Source: Mycteria americana
Lineage: Eukaryota; Chordata; Aves; Ciconiiformes; Ciconiidae
Assembly: GCF_035582795.1 (NCBI RefSeq)
Contig: NC_134365.1
Span: forward strand, 72,521,635 to 72,585,634
Direction: 5' to 3'
DNA: 64,000 bases
This document shows, in pieces, positions 50,001 through 62,000 of this stretch. Within the stretch, counting starts at the first letter, position 1; each line of letters starts with the position of its first letter. Made by a program: the position numbers and the translations under genes. The notes beneath the pieces are model-generated. The model was not told the DNA's origin, did not search any database, and worked only from the letters and a program-made list of their open reading frames with translations.

Positions 50001-53000
50001 ATTACCTGAACTAGCCCAAAGCAAGTCAGCTTGATTAATGAAAGTAATGTAGTTGTGAGAGCAAGTGTCACACTGTGTAAATTAGCTTTGCTCTATAGCC
50101 AGCTTGGACACTTCTACTCTTACACAGGTCAAATGTTCAGATGTTTATGGTGAATTATGCTTTGCAACTAAAGATGGAGACTTCGACATTTCTGAGCCAA
50201 CTCTTGTTCAAACCTCCATAAAGCAGGAGCTGGTACAGCAGAGCACTGTGCGAAGCGTTACAATACTGGAACCGCTGAGCAGAGACTCAGGTCATACATA
50301 GATCTGTTAATTACATAAGGAGGCCAGGGCTTTTTTTTTATTTTCAAGTCTCTCTTCTCATTTCAAACTAATTGCTAAAGAAAATGGAAATAATGAGTCA
50401 TTGTATTGAGGGTGAGCTCAGTGCGTTTCAGTACACTGTACAGTATGTTCTAAACAGTTTTATTTTCACTGTTGGGAAGAAAGCATCAATGGTGGACTGT
50501 TTAAATTCCTGCACTTGCAGAATCTCTGCACGTCTCATTAGCAGTGAAACAAGGTCAATAATGTTCTCAGCTTTTTTGCTTTGCTTCTTCACTGTCATGC
50601 AGAAAGCACTGTGTTGCACTTCTGGCCTCAGCAGCTTGTAATTCTATACTATGCCTTACTTTCAGCTCCCTTTCTTCTGCCTTCTCATCAGAGTCCTGTA
50701 TCTGAAATTTGAAACCCCAGACCATAATGATCCCTTGGGTAGCTTAACATGGCCTGTAGAGTTGCCTCAGGGTGAAATTTTTCCCATGTTTGGGCTGTCT
50801 TTCAGTGCAAATTGCTTTCCTCGCGATGTTGCTAACAGAGTGATTTGATGTACTTGTGCAGAATTCTTCCCCAGAAGAGTATTTGGAAATCATTCAGGGA
50901 TGAATTCCAGTAGAAGTTCCCCAAGTTATAAGACAGCAAAGGGAATACTCGGCTGCCCCTGCTTTATTGTAATCCAGAAAAAACTAAAGTGAAGCCAAAG
51001 CAGTGACGTGATTAATTGTTCTCAGACCAGAGTGCTTTAGTGAACCAGACAACATTGTGAAGATCTGTCAAAAGCTCTCATTTACTATTATATTGGACTG
51101 TATTATTGAGCACTTCACCCTGCCTACTGCAGAAGCACCTGAAAGACTTGATGACTTCTGGAATCCATTTAACTTTGAATGAGATGGGGGAAAAAGTACT
51201 TGTGTGCTAATGACCATTACATGCAGCACCACAAGATTTCATCATCTATTATTCTCTTCCTAAGGAGATATCCTTGAGCTCACATCCTATCTAATTCACA
51301 AGTAGAATATCAGATTTCAAATATCCAAATTTAAAAAAAATCAGAAGGCTGTGTATAGGCTGCAGGTCAGTCCATAACTAATAGAGCCATCTGTGAAATT
51401 CTGATTTGGAAATCTCATTTGGTTTCTGGTCTTTAAGTTCATTCTGTTTACTGATCAGAAATCCTGGCCTTGCCTCAACCTGCAGGACTTCTTTTTCTTC
51501 CTATGTTTCCTTTTCCCACAAGTTTTTCTTACGGTGTCCGTAGAAGCTATCAGGATTCATTGCTACCTTGTCGCTGCCCCTTCTGTCTGTCATCACAAGG
51601 TGTACGTTACTTACATTCCTAGTTGATTTGCTGCAGTTCCTTTTTTTAGATGTTCGGTGTAAGCGCATCTGGAGGCAGAATCCTGTCTGAAAGACAGAGA
51701 CTCCTTGAAAGAAGAAAGGAGTAAAACCCTATCTGTGTCATCAATTTTTACCACTATTGAGGGAATTTCTGATTTTTCATATGTATCCATGGACCCTCCT
51801 TCTCTGGGTTTCCCAGCTGTGGGTGTGCTCTCAAGTCCCTTACACTTGTCCTATTTGTGATCATCTTTTATTTCTTGGAGGGCCATCTGCTGTTTCTAAA
51901 AATTCTTTGCTTTATCATCCCGTCATCCAAACCTTCTACATCTACCTTTAAATCTTGCTCTCACTGTTTCCTATCTTTCCTTAGATTTAGAATAGGTGCC
52001 CCTAAAATGATGCCCTTCATGAAAGATGTTATAAAAAAAATAAATTAAATGGGGGTTAAGCAGCTTGTGTCAAATAACTCCTAGCTCTCAATGCCAGCAG
52101 CAAGCCAAAACCAACCATTCTCATGTGACAGCAATGAATCAATCCTCCATTTAGACTTTTTTGCCTTTAGAGCTACAGGCCACAAGCTCAGAGCATCCTG
52201 AAATGCCTAATAAAACAAAGCACATGACTATATAAGAATATAGGGCGCTCTTTTTTTAAAAAATATGTTTTTATTTTTTATTGATCTGTCTGTTAGCAAG
52301 AGGTTGCAATAATGCAGACCCAGCAAAGGAATGTAGTCCAAGGATATTTATAAGCTTTATTTCTAAACATGTCTTTTTTTTCCCCCCCCCAAAGGCATTG
52401 GATTTTTTAAAGGATCTTTTCATATGTACTTTTAATTCCATCCACACTCTACCATAGTGTAATTTGCACAGTTAACTTATTGCTTTGCAGTTTAGCCAAC
52501 ATAGTGAGCTGGGGTATGGAACAGAAAAGACTAAATGCTTATCATTTATGCTCACATGCTTGCCTGTGACCTTATAGATGACATTTTTTTTGCCTTAGTA
52601 ATTCTATTCTCTGAGAATTGAGATCTAAATAAGAATTGGTTTTCACTCAAAGTGAAGTTTAAGCTATTAATTATACACTGGGCAGAGTTATATTCATGCA
52701 GATTGGGATCATAAGAAGCAAGCACCTTTTGGATGAATATGTTCTTTGTAAAAAAATAAACTTCATTTTCTCTTGTCACCGCAGATTAAATTTCTCATTC
52801 AGAGATGCTGCTCAGCTAAGTCCTTTAAAAAAAAAAAAAAGTCTGATTGAACTGCATTAGGATTTGGAGCTTATGGTACATCAGAGAACCTTGTAGTGGG
52901 GAAGCGAAATCATCTAGCAGTGAGGGATTCTCAAGAGACTGAGGGATTTTTTCCCTTTCTCTGCTTCTGTTATATTGTGAGACCACAGGCAAGTCACTTT

Positions 53001-56000
53001 ACTTTGACCAGTTCATTACCATGTCTCTTAAAGACAAAGACTGCCTTTTGCTTTATGACTTTTGTCATGGCACTCTTGTCAAAGCTGTATTCTCCACGTA
53101 GTAATTCTAGCAAATAATATGGGGAAAACTGTTGAGTTAATAAAGTTGTAGAATTTTTATTTGTGTTTCCTTTACAGAGCTCAGGGCACTGTAAACCAGT
53201 TACCAATAATCATGCTGTCCTCCAAAGAGGGCTATATTAATTTTATCTTAATAGTACAGGTATAGTAGGAGATCTGCATAGTGTGTTACAGCATGGGGTA
53301 TGGCTAAAAGCTAGTCTGTCAATCTATGGCAGAGCTAAACCTCTGTTTCTTGTAGTTCACTTTTCATCTAGACCAGACCAGGTTTCCACATTATTTTATT
53401 GAGGCATTAATCCATTTTGTCTAGTCTCTTGTGTCACAATACCTGTCAAAACTTTTCTCTTTGTATTTGTGCAAATAAAATCCACTCATGAAGTCAACTG
53501 TGTGGCCAGTACTTCTGACTGCAATGTTTCAGGCAGCATTGCTATGTCAATAAAGGATTTGATGATGTATACTATCTGCCTGACACAGCAGAGCTAACAC
53601 AAACCACTAGAGTAAATGTAGTTATAACCACAAAATTCAACTTCTGTTGGTGTAGCTTTGCCTGGAAGCATGATGACATAGAATAGTTATACTGGCAAAA
53701 GATAGTTTTTATACGTGTGGTACAAAATTGTAACTACAGAGGAGGGTATAGCTATATCAATTTACACTAGCAGAATGCTCCTCTGTATTGGTATAGCTAT
53801 ACCAATTTCTGTCATTGGCTTGGTGTAATGTTAGCATTGCAATAGGAATCTGTATACTGGAGGAATCAGGAAAAAGTGACTTGGGACTCACAGATGTGTT
53901 TCTTCGTAATTTTCTTGTTACTACGCCTGTCCTAAGGTTGAAGGTAAGGCAGAATGGAAAGATCAGGAATAATGGTGGGGTAAAAGGTAAAAAACAGGTG
54001 TGAGGCAGTTCTAAAGGATGCAAAGATCATGGGAGAGTTCATCATTAGAGTCAGGAGGCAGACGTGACTAGGTGAAATGAGGAGAGGAAGAAGTTTAAAG
54101 GAAGCCATGGGTAGGCACAACACAGATATCAGCTGAGGAGCAACAGAAGAGAATCTATGCATTGGCACAGTCCCAGGAACCAGCAATCAGTCGCTTGGAC
54201 TTTTGCTTGTAAAGGGATTTGAGAAGGGTTGGGGCATAACAGTAATATGCTCTCCACCAGTACAGGTATTTCACTGTATTGGGGTTAACTTCTCTCACTC
54301 TTACATCTGTACTTTATGCTCTTAAAATAAAGGAATTTTGCAAATGTATGGAAGTGTTCTCGGAGGACCTTGCTTTAGGTATTTGTTATGTCAGATGGAA
54401 ATGAGTTTGTCCTCTGTGAACTTTAATGTATTTGTTTAAAAAAAAAAATCCTATATCTACTTTTACACCTTTTGTGACCTCTAATGGAGAGTATGTATTT
54501 TACTTAACTACGGTGTAGTGTAGGTGCAAAACATTTACAAGATATATGAATTCCCTGTAATTGTGCTGAATGGCAATTATGTACAGCACATTTATTTAAG
54601 TTTAACCATTCATTTGTGCTACAGACCTCTGCTGCCATGTTGAGATATGAGTCTATCCCCTAAGTCACACTTTCCATGATTTATTCATAGGGCGAGTGTT
54701 TTTTTGGAACTAAATCCAGTCAGTTTTATTCAGACATTCCATCAAAAAGCCCTTTTAGGTAGAAAGAAACACAGTTTACATTGGAATTCTGAGTTTTCCA
54801 TTGCACTTGGCAAACCAGAAAAGAATCATCTTTCCTTCATGGCCCAGGGAGTTCTGAAACAACTTACCGTACTGTAAATCTGTATAAATATGGAATAACT
54901 CTTTCGGTGCTTGTGTGGCTGGATGCTTGAAAAAAGCAACATGAATTGAATTGAACATGCACTAGAGTTGTAACTGATTATGCATATTAGCTTGTTTTGG
55001 TGATGAATTTGCCTTTGCAAAAGTCAGTGTCACTTCCTACCCATTAATCCCAAAGGATTTTTTTAAAATGTAAAAAGATGTTTGCCTTAACTCTGAAATA
55101 ATTTTTGCATTATTTCACCTGATTAAAACAAAAAGTGGAAAGGAAACACTGAAATTATTTTTATTCCAAGTAATTTTAAGAGTGATAAACTAAGGCTGTA
55201 TTATATCTTAGAAGAAGTTGCCAAGAGTGGTAAGTGGACTAGAAGCTACTCTGAAGAGGCAAATAAGAATAAGGAATTCCCCTGTCATTGGGTGCTAGAG
55301 CACCCTTGACCAGCAGAGTGGTTTGTAGGAACCACTCCAGCTGAGTGAGTAGAGCTCTGCGGCTGACCTTAGCTGGCATATGATTTGAGAAGGAGGAAGA
55401 CCGACTCACAGTTTCTTTTACTATCTCTATGTGAGCTGCATGGTATGAGAACTTTGATTTCTTTGAGACTCAAGGACCACCTGTCTTAATGTATCTGATT
55501 TTCAAACTTATAGTTAATATGTGATTTTCAAGTTGGGTATCAAACACTGCAAGTCATTCTGCAATGGTGCATTCATAACCAAGATACTTTGTATGAATTG
55601 CACTAATTTGGGTTTGAAGAATATGCATGAATAATCTCAAGGTTTGGGAGCACATGCAGTTTGTTTAGGATATTCTTTCTCGGTTTCATTGTTGTTCTGT
55701 TACAGAACTTAATGGTCAAAGACACAACTAAGCAATTCTTCTTAAATTGTTTCACCAGAAAATATGCCAGAACCAAACCCTATCAGTTTTCACAGTAGGT
55801 GCCAAGTACAGGTTTTATATTATTCAATTAGCTTTGCACTTAAAAGCACCAGTGGACTAAATTCTAGGAGGAGAGGAAAAAAAGAAGGAAGTGGCAAGCA
55901 GAGATAGCCATTTGTGGTTTGTTGTTTGTTTTGTTTGTTTGTTTGTTTTTTTCTCCCCAAACTGCAGTAATCGTACTTTGGGCAGCCATGAAAGTCTTCA

Positions 56001-59000
56001 CAAAGCAACCACCTGCATTCAGCTTCGACTACACAACACTAGTAATTTGAAGCAAAGTTTAGCTCGAACGGTATGTCGTCTTTTTTTCCTTCTCTTTCTT
56101 TCAGCATTCCTGAAGGAATAAAATTCCACAAATCCTTTTATGTAGCAACCTGCAGTAATAATCAGAGAGATTGTTTGATTTCCTGAGAATGCATATTTTA
56201 CTGCTGAACCCCAGTTGAAATGTACTGGGGAACATCTCTGCTTTGCTCCCATGCTTGTATCTAGTGTGTTACTGTAGAGAACACACAACTACAAAAAGAC
56301 CAAAGGTTACCTTTTTAGAAAAAATTCAGTTTTGTCAGAATTTAATGCTATTTATTTCAGATGGTCAGAGAATTCTTATTTTTGATGGGCCTTTCTATGT
56401 TTTGAAATATAACAAGGACAAAACCACTCAAAGTACTGTGTAAAATGAATTAGATCCGGATTCTTGTCGTTATCACTGAAAACCAGGGCAGGCTGATAAA
56501 AGCCAGAATCACAGTTGGTGTGTTTGTGCATGTGTGATGCATACGTACGTGTGTGTATGTGCTTGTTTGTAGACATGCAGAAATGTTGTCTCTAAGGACA
56601 TGTAGTCCTTACAGAAAACATTGTTTTATCATCATATTAAATCCAGGGAGATTCCTATTCAGATTATTTGAGTTTAAGCAACCTTGCAGTGGATTAGTGA
56701 GCTTTAATGACACTGGCCTATGCTACTAAATGTGAGCTTTATTCCCAGTGGACCACCTTGAATTACTTCCAACCCAAAGTTTGCAGTACAGCAGAAGCTT
56801 TGTTCTCAGCAGTGTTCACTGGCAGTGTGTTGACTCTGTTCACAGATAGTACCAATTACCTGCTTTGCATAGGTATGCTATCAGCCCGAGTCTGTCAATA
56901 TGAGTCAGATGGCAGATTTCTAACAAAAAAGGATAGTGGCTTTCTTTTCACTTCTGTTATGTGTCACCATGCGAAACATTCAGTTCAACACAATATTACC
57001 CTGCAGAATTAAAGGAGGACTATAATGAGGCCAAATATATATTTTTTTTTTTAACATTTTAAGCAGCTTATAGATAAAAGCAGAATAACTTAGTGCTGAT
57101 ATGTACAATCCTGGCTTAAATTATTGGTATTCTTCAATGCCAATATTATTAACTTAATTTTTATTTTTTAAAAACCATTGATTCTTCTTGATATAGCACC
57201 GTCCAAAAGAAAGTTAATTAGAAAACATGGAAGCTTTCATCACCAGGTCACTTCTTCAAATCTGATTCAGATCAATGAATTGCCAACTGCTTGCTCTCAG
57301 TCTAGAGAAAATAAGTTGATGTTTGAATGTACCTTCAGAAGGGGGTGAAAAAGTGACTATCTCGTGTCCTTTCTCACCCCATCCCTATATCACAGCAGGA
57401 AAAAGAACACATCCAGTGACCACTGGAATGAGTTTTGTCTTGGGAAAGTATCTGTGGTACTTCGTTGTCATTTAACTGCAAGTTGTGAGATTGGGGCAGG
57501 AATCGCCATGTGATTTCCATTGTCTGCATTAAACAGCGATTAGATGGTCATCATAGTCATTTCTGGTGTTAGATCTGTGACAAGACATCCTGTGTTAGGA
57601 GATGAAAAACTTCATTTTTCCATATAGTGCTGCCAAAGACGGGCTTGAGAAGAGTGGAATGTTGGATATTAGATATAATTATGGACACATGTTAAGTATG
57701 TGTAATGGTGGAAAAATTATTTACCTATTTAGGTCAGCATCTCTGTCTTTTAAATGGAATAATATATTATTGACCCTTCTGCTGGGCAGTTGCAGGTTTC
57801 CAACATTTTCTGCCCTGAGAAATCAGTGATACGAATTAGAAGTTTGATACGAATGCGTTTTGCTACTTATATGCATATAGTATGTGCTGAAAGTATTTTT
57901 TACATGCATATACTGAAAAGAGGGAGCCTTATACAACTTCCTGACAATCTCTTCTTCAAACTTCCAAGCCAATGGTTGATTCTCTACAAGTTACTCTGTC
58001 TTCAAACAGAAAAACTAAAATATAGAGCAAATGACCTATTTGCTGTATATAGATCTGCTGTTACTATAGATCTTCAAAATCATCTGCTTTGGAACCTAAT
58101 GATATGTTCGGGAGTCTCTTCTGAAGCTCTAAAGCTTGTTTGTGTGCTAAGGAAGCAAAACTCTGTACCAATGCCATCTGGAGACTGCCTTCATGTTTCT
58201 TGCTTACCTTACATAACACTGTTGAAATTGGGATGCATAGTTAAAAATACCTGCCTGTACATGCAAATTACTATTATTTTACTATTATGCTTAATAACCA
58301 ATATAAGTGGATACTTACAGTGCAACTAATGTTTTCTAACCTTTTTTAAGCTTACGAACTTTGGCCAATAACTAAGTGTTCACAATTCTTTCGTGAATTC
58401 AGCTGAAAACCATATTTTTTTAAGGTGAACACTTGCTTCCTTTCCTTTTGTGGGAAGCTGGCATTCTGTTATGAAGTATTCAGAAAGAGGAAATTGTCTT
58501 GAACTGAGCACTTATAAGCAAGAAATTTGGTCTGGGGCTTTACATGGAATCACAGCTCTTTCAGCCAGTGGGTGACCTTTAATTTGATTTTGTTTTTTTG
58601 AAACATGAGATCGATCAGCCTTAACACTCTTGAACAAAAGTCTTTTAAGACCCGAGTTTTCAATGCGTTAGATTCCTACTAAACTTCCAAATAAAGCTTA
58701 TACAGAGAACATAAGGTTATCTTTATGATATAGAAACATATTGAAGCTCAGTTTTATACCATCTAGCCAGACAAAGAGCTTCTGTTGACAGGAGTGGGAA
58801 TTCTACACTTTGCAGATTTTTTTTTTCTCCACACATCGAAATCTTGAGAATGACGATGAATGTGGAGAAAATCCAATAGTCTTGTAAAATGGTTGCCCAG
58901 TGTACATGGGTTACAATAATACTGAATGGTGACTGCTAGATTTATTTTGACTATACACCTGTCCTACTCTGTATTTTAACTTAGGTGGTCTTTAAGAAGC

Positions 59001-62000
59001 AACTCTTAACCACAAACTCCACAAGTTGTAGTGGTTCAGAAACATTAAATTCCTAGTGGCTGGGTGGTGTTTAGGAAGAAATGTGCAGTGGAACAGTGTA
59101 GAAGCAGAAACCTTTATCCAGATACCATTTCCAGGGAGTGCTCTGCATATCCAAGAGACTCATTTTTTCACAGTTGTCCCCCCACACTGATTACCTAGGT
59201 AAAGCATGAATATTTGCAGTGAAGAAGGAGCAAAGAACACTTACAAGTTTCTAACAAGAGTCTCACTTGCTTCCAGAAAGGGATTTTTGGACTAAAGCAG
59301 TCAGCAAGCAATATTTCCTGAAAGTTCAGAAACATTGTTATTGTCATATATACAAGTGTTAATGGTGTTAACATTTTGCTAGACATAATGAGTTAAGTGT
59401 TAACATTCCAAGCATAATCACAGACGAGAAAAGTCAGTGGTCCATCATGATAAGAAGTTGGGGTTTTTTTCCATTATTTAAATGTTTGTGACTTTTTAGA
59501 GGGATTGTGTAGTACCTCAAATAGAAGGGAGACTTTTCTTGTCTTTAAGTATCCCTTGAAATTGTGCTACTGTGAAATGCTTCATGTTCTATTAATATCC
59601 TCAAAGTCTCCTTCAACTCTGTTGCAGTTTGACAGGTCTAAATAAGGTTTATTATACTGCAATGCACTGTGAAGGCCAGCAGCAGAGACCAAGCATCTCT
59701 TGATGTTTCACACATCAGAAATGGTTACAATTACCAGGTAGAATGATTACAAACAAACAAACATAGTCTTTCAGGCAGGTAACTAACAAGCTTGGAAGAC
59801 AAATTAGCAGTGTTCAGGCCATTAGAAAACATTTATTGTCTCAAAGAATTTGTGGAACTGTAATTAATAACGTACAATAGGGTTTAACCAGGAAGGGTGA
59901 CATTTTAAGATTTCTTCAAGTGAATTATTGATCACCCCTTTACGGTAACTGACACAGCTCTGAAAGCTTCAGGCCATGAAGTTACTTCAGGTTACTAATA
60001 ATAGCAAAGAACATGAGCAGCTCTTGAGCTGGCATAAGTCATAGACGCAGAGTTTTCCTCCAGCTGCAGGGCATGCTTGTGGCAGAGCACTCGTATCGGA
60101 AAGGAGAGGTTCTGCTCACAGGCAGGAGCACCGGCAAGTCTGTCAGGACCAGATGAAACCTAATGGAGGAGACACGGACTATGGTGCATTGAAAGCTGCA
60201 GTGTTTCCTTTCACTCTGGACCCAGTTCTGTAGATCTCTTTGGGTCTACTGAAATCTGCCCCAGCCACACTGAATTCAAGGATCTGAGGTAGTCTACACT
60301 GAGCTCAGTCAATTTTGCTGTTGCTGTTCTCTGAAACTTGCAGCATTGGTCGTAAAATGTATTTGAAAGTCTCAGACTTAGAGGCAGTTTATGGAAAATA
60401 AATTTCCCTCCCTCAGAATTCATATAAAAAGATGTGAAAATAGTGTGCTTTTTTTAAAAAAAAAAAAAGCGCAAACTTTTAGACTTTTAAGATTCTTCAG
60501 CTATCTCAGACAGTTATGTACATATGCAGCTACTGTTTATTTTTGTGAGTTAATCTGTGCTCACTTGTGGGGAGAATTTGACCTGTGAGCTATAGGATCC
60601 TTCCAAATTTAAACTTTGGAATGTGTTATTTTATAGAAATCTCCATTAAGGTTGTAGTTGAACTAGCGTCACGGAAACATATTTGTATCTTGACAGCCCT
60701 TCTATATAATAATCACCCATATGTATTCAGGTGCTAAATAATTCACATACTCCCACCTTTTGCCCTAGTCCATCAGATCCCCTTAAGCTTCTGGGTTCCT
60801 ATCAATCACACATACCTAATTTTTCTCTAAGCTTCAGGGCTCCTTCCTTCAGTCTGTGTCACGTTGTTTCCAAGTTCATCCCTCCCTGTCCTCTAGTCCT
60901 GTCAGTGTATGAGATCAAGGAGGAAGTCTGTCATTTATCAGTCTTGGTCTGTAGCTCAAGCCTTGTCCCTGTGATTGCTCAGTTCGCATGTGCTCTGCTA
61001 TTTGTGAGGTCTCCAGAGGTGGCAGTGTGACAGCTAAGCATGCAGTGTACATTATAAAAATGCAGGGTGGATTTTGCAGAACATGTACGCTATTCATCTG
61101 TAGGGTAATGTGACTTTTAAAGTAATAAAAAAAAAAAGGGGGGGATGTGATCTACTGAGATTCAAGATGGATGTGATTGACCATTGCTGTCTAGAAGTAG
61201 CAAATTCAAATCATGATATTGTAGCAAGCAACTATGGAGTGCTTGGTGCTATTTCATTCCTGGAATGCATGCTTCTCATTATGGTAGCACTACAAAAAAT
61301 TCTCAAGGCTTGAGATGTTATACCAGTCCTCTAGCTTGCATTGGAGCAGCATGATAGCTGTCAGAGGTCAGGTGCTCCAAGCCTCAGAGTATGGTATGGG
61401 CAGAAGACATGAATCATGAGCAAACCCAGCAGTTATTAGGTCAGAGCCATATGTAGCACAGTTAGTGCTGCACTCAGGAAATTGGCATCCATAAGCTATT
61501 TTTGTAGGTCTTGTAGTCATTGTTGTAAGAACAACTCAGTGGCGTTCAGAGACAGATTCTGAAATCAGCTGAGAAAAGACCATTTACTCTCAAATGCATC
61601 CCCTAACCCCCAAATACTTACCCTGTCTTCTCCTCTATAATAACATTTAACACTCTCATGCCAATACACTGAGATAAGGAACATGGGTGTTTGTATAAGA
61701 TCAAATGCCCAGACAAAGTGGAGCTTAGTGCTTAGGTCTAAGACACATACATTCAAGGCTTAATGCATGAGAATATTTTTCTTACCTTCGCCCCCTTCCA
61801 TTTCATTCACCTAATTCATCTTTCATTTATTGCCACTATGTGATAAAAGAGATAGTAGCGCTCCAGATGGGAATTCTTTATGGAACATCTGTAATGTATC
61901 TAGCTCAGCAAGATCCTGCTCCTTAATGGTGCTATTGCTAAATCTCTATTTAGCGATCTAAAGCAGAATTAGTGTGAATTAATTCATGTCAGTTAACATA

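Larger units (their letters stand above)
49092..55967 (+). other. PIK3C2G: PIK3C2G intron 4
   Basis: GT...AG intron of 6876 bases. It contains two MIR-like relics, a palindromic DNA-transposon-like relic and simple repeats. No extra exon fits the phase 2 to phase 2 junction. Confidence 0.85.
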
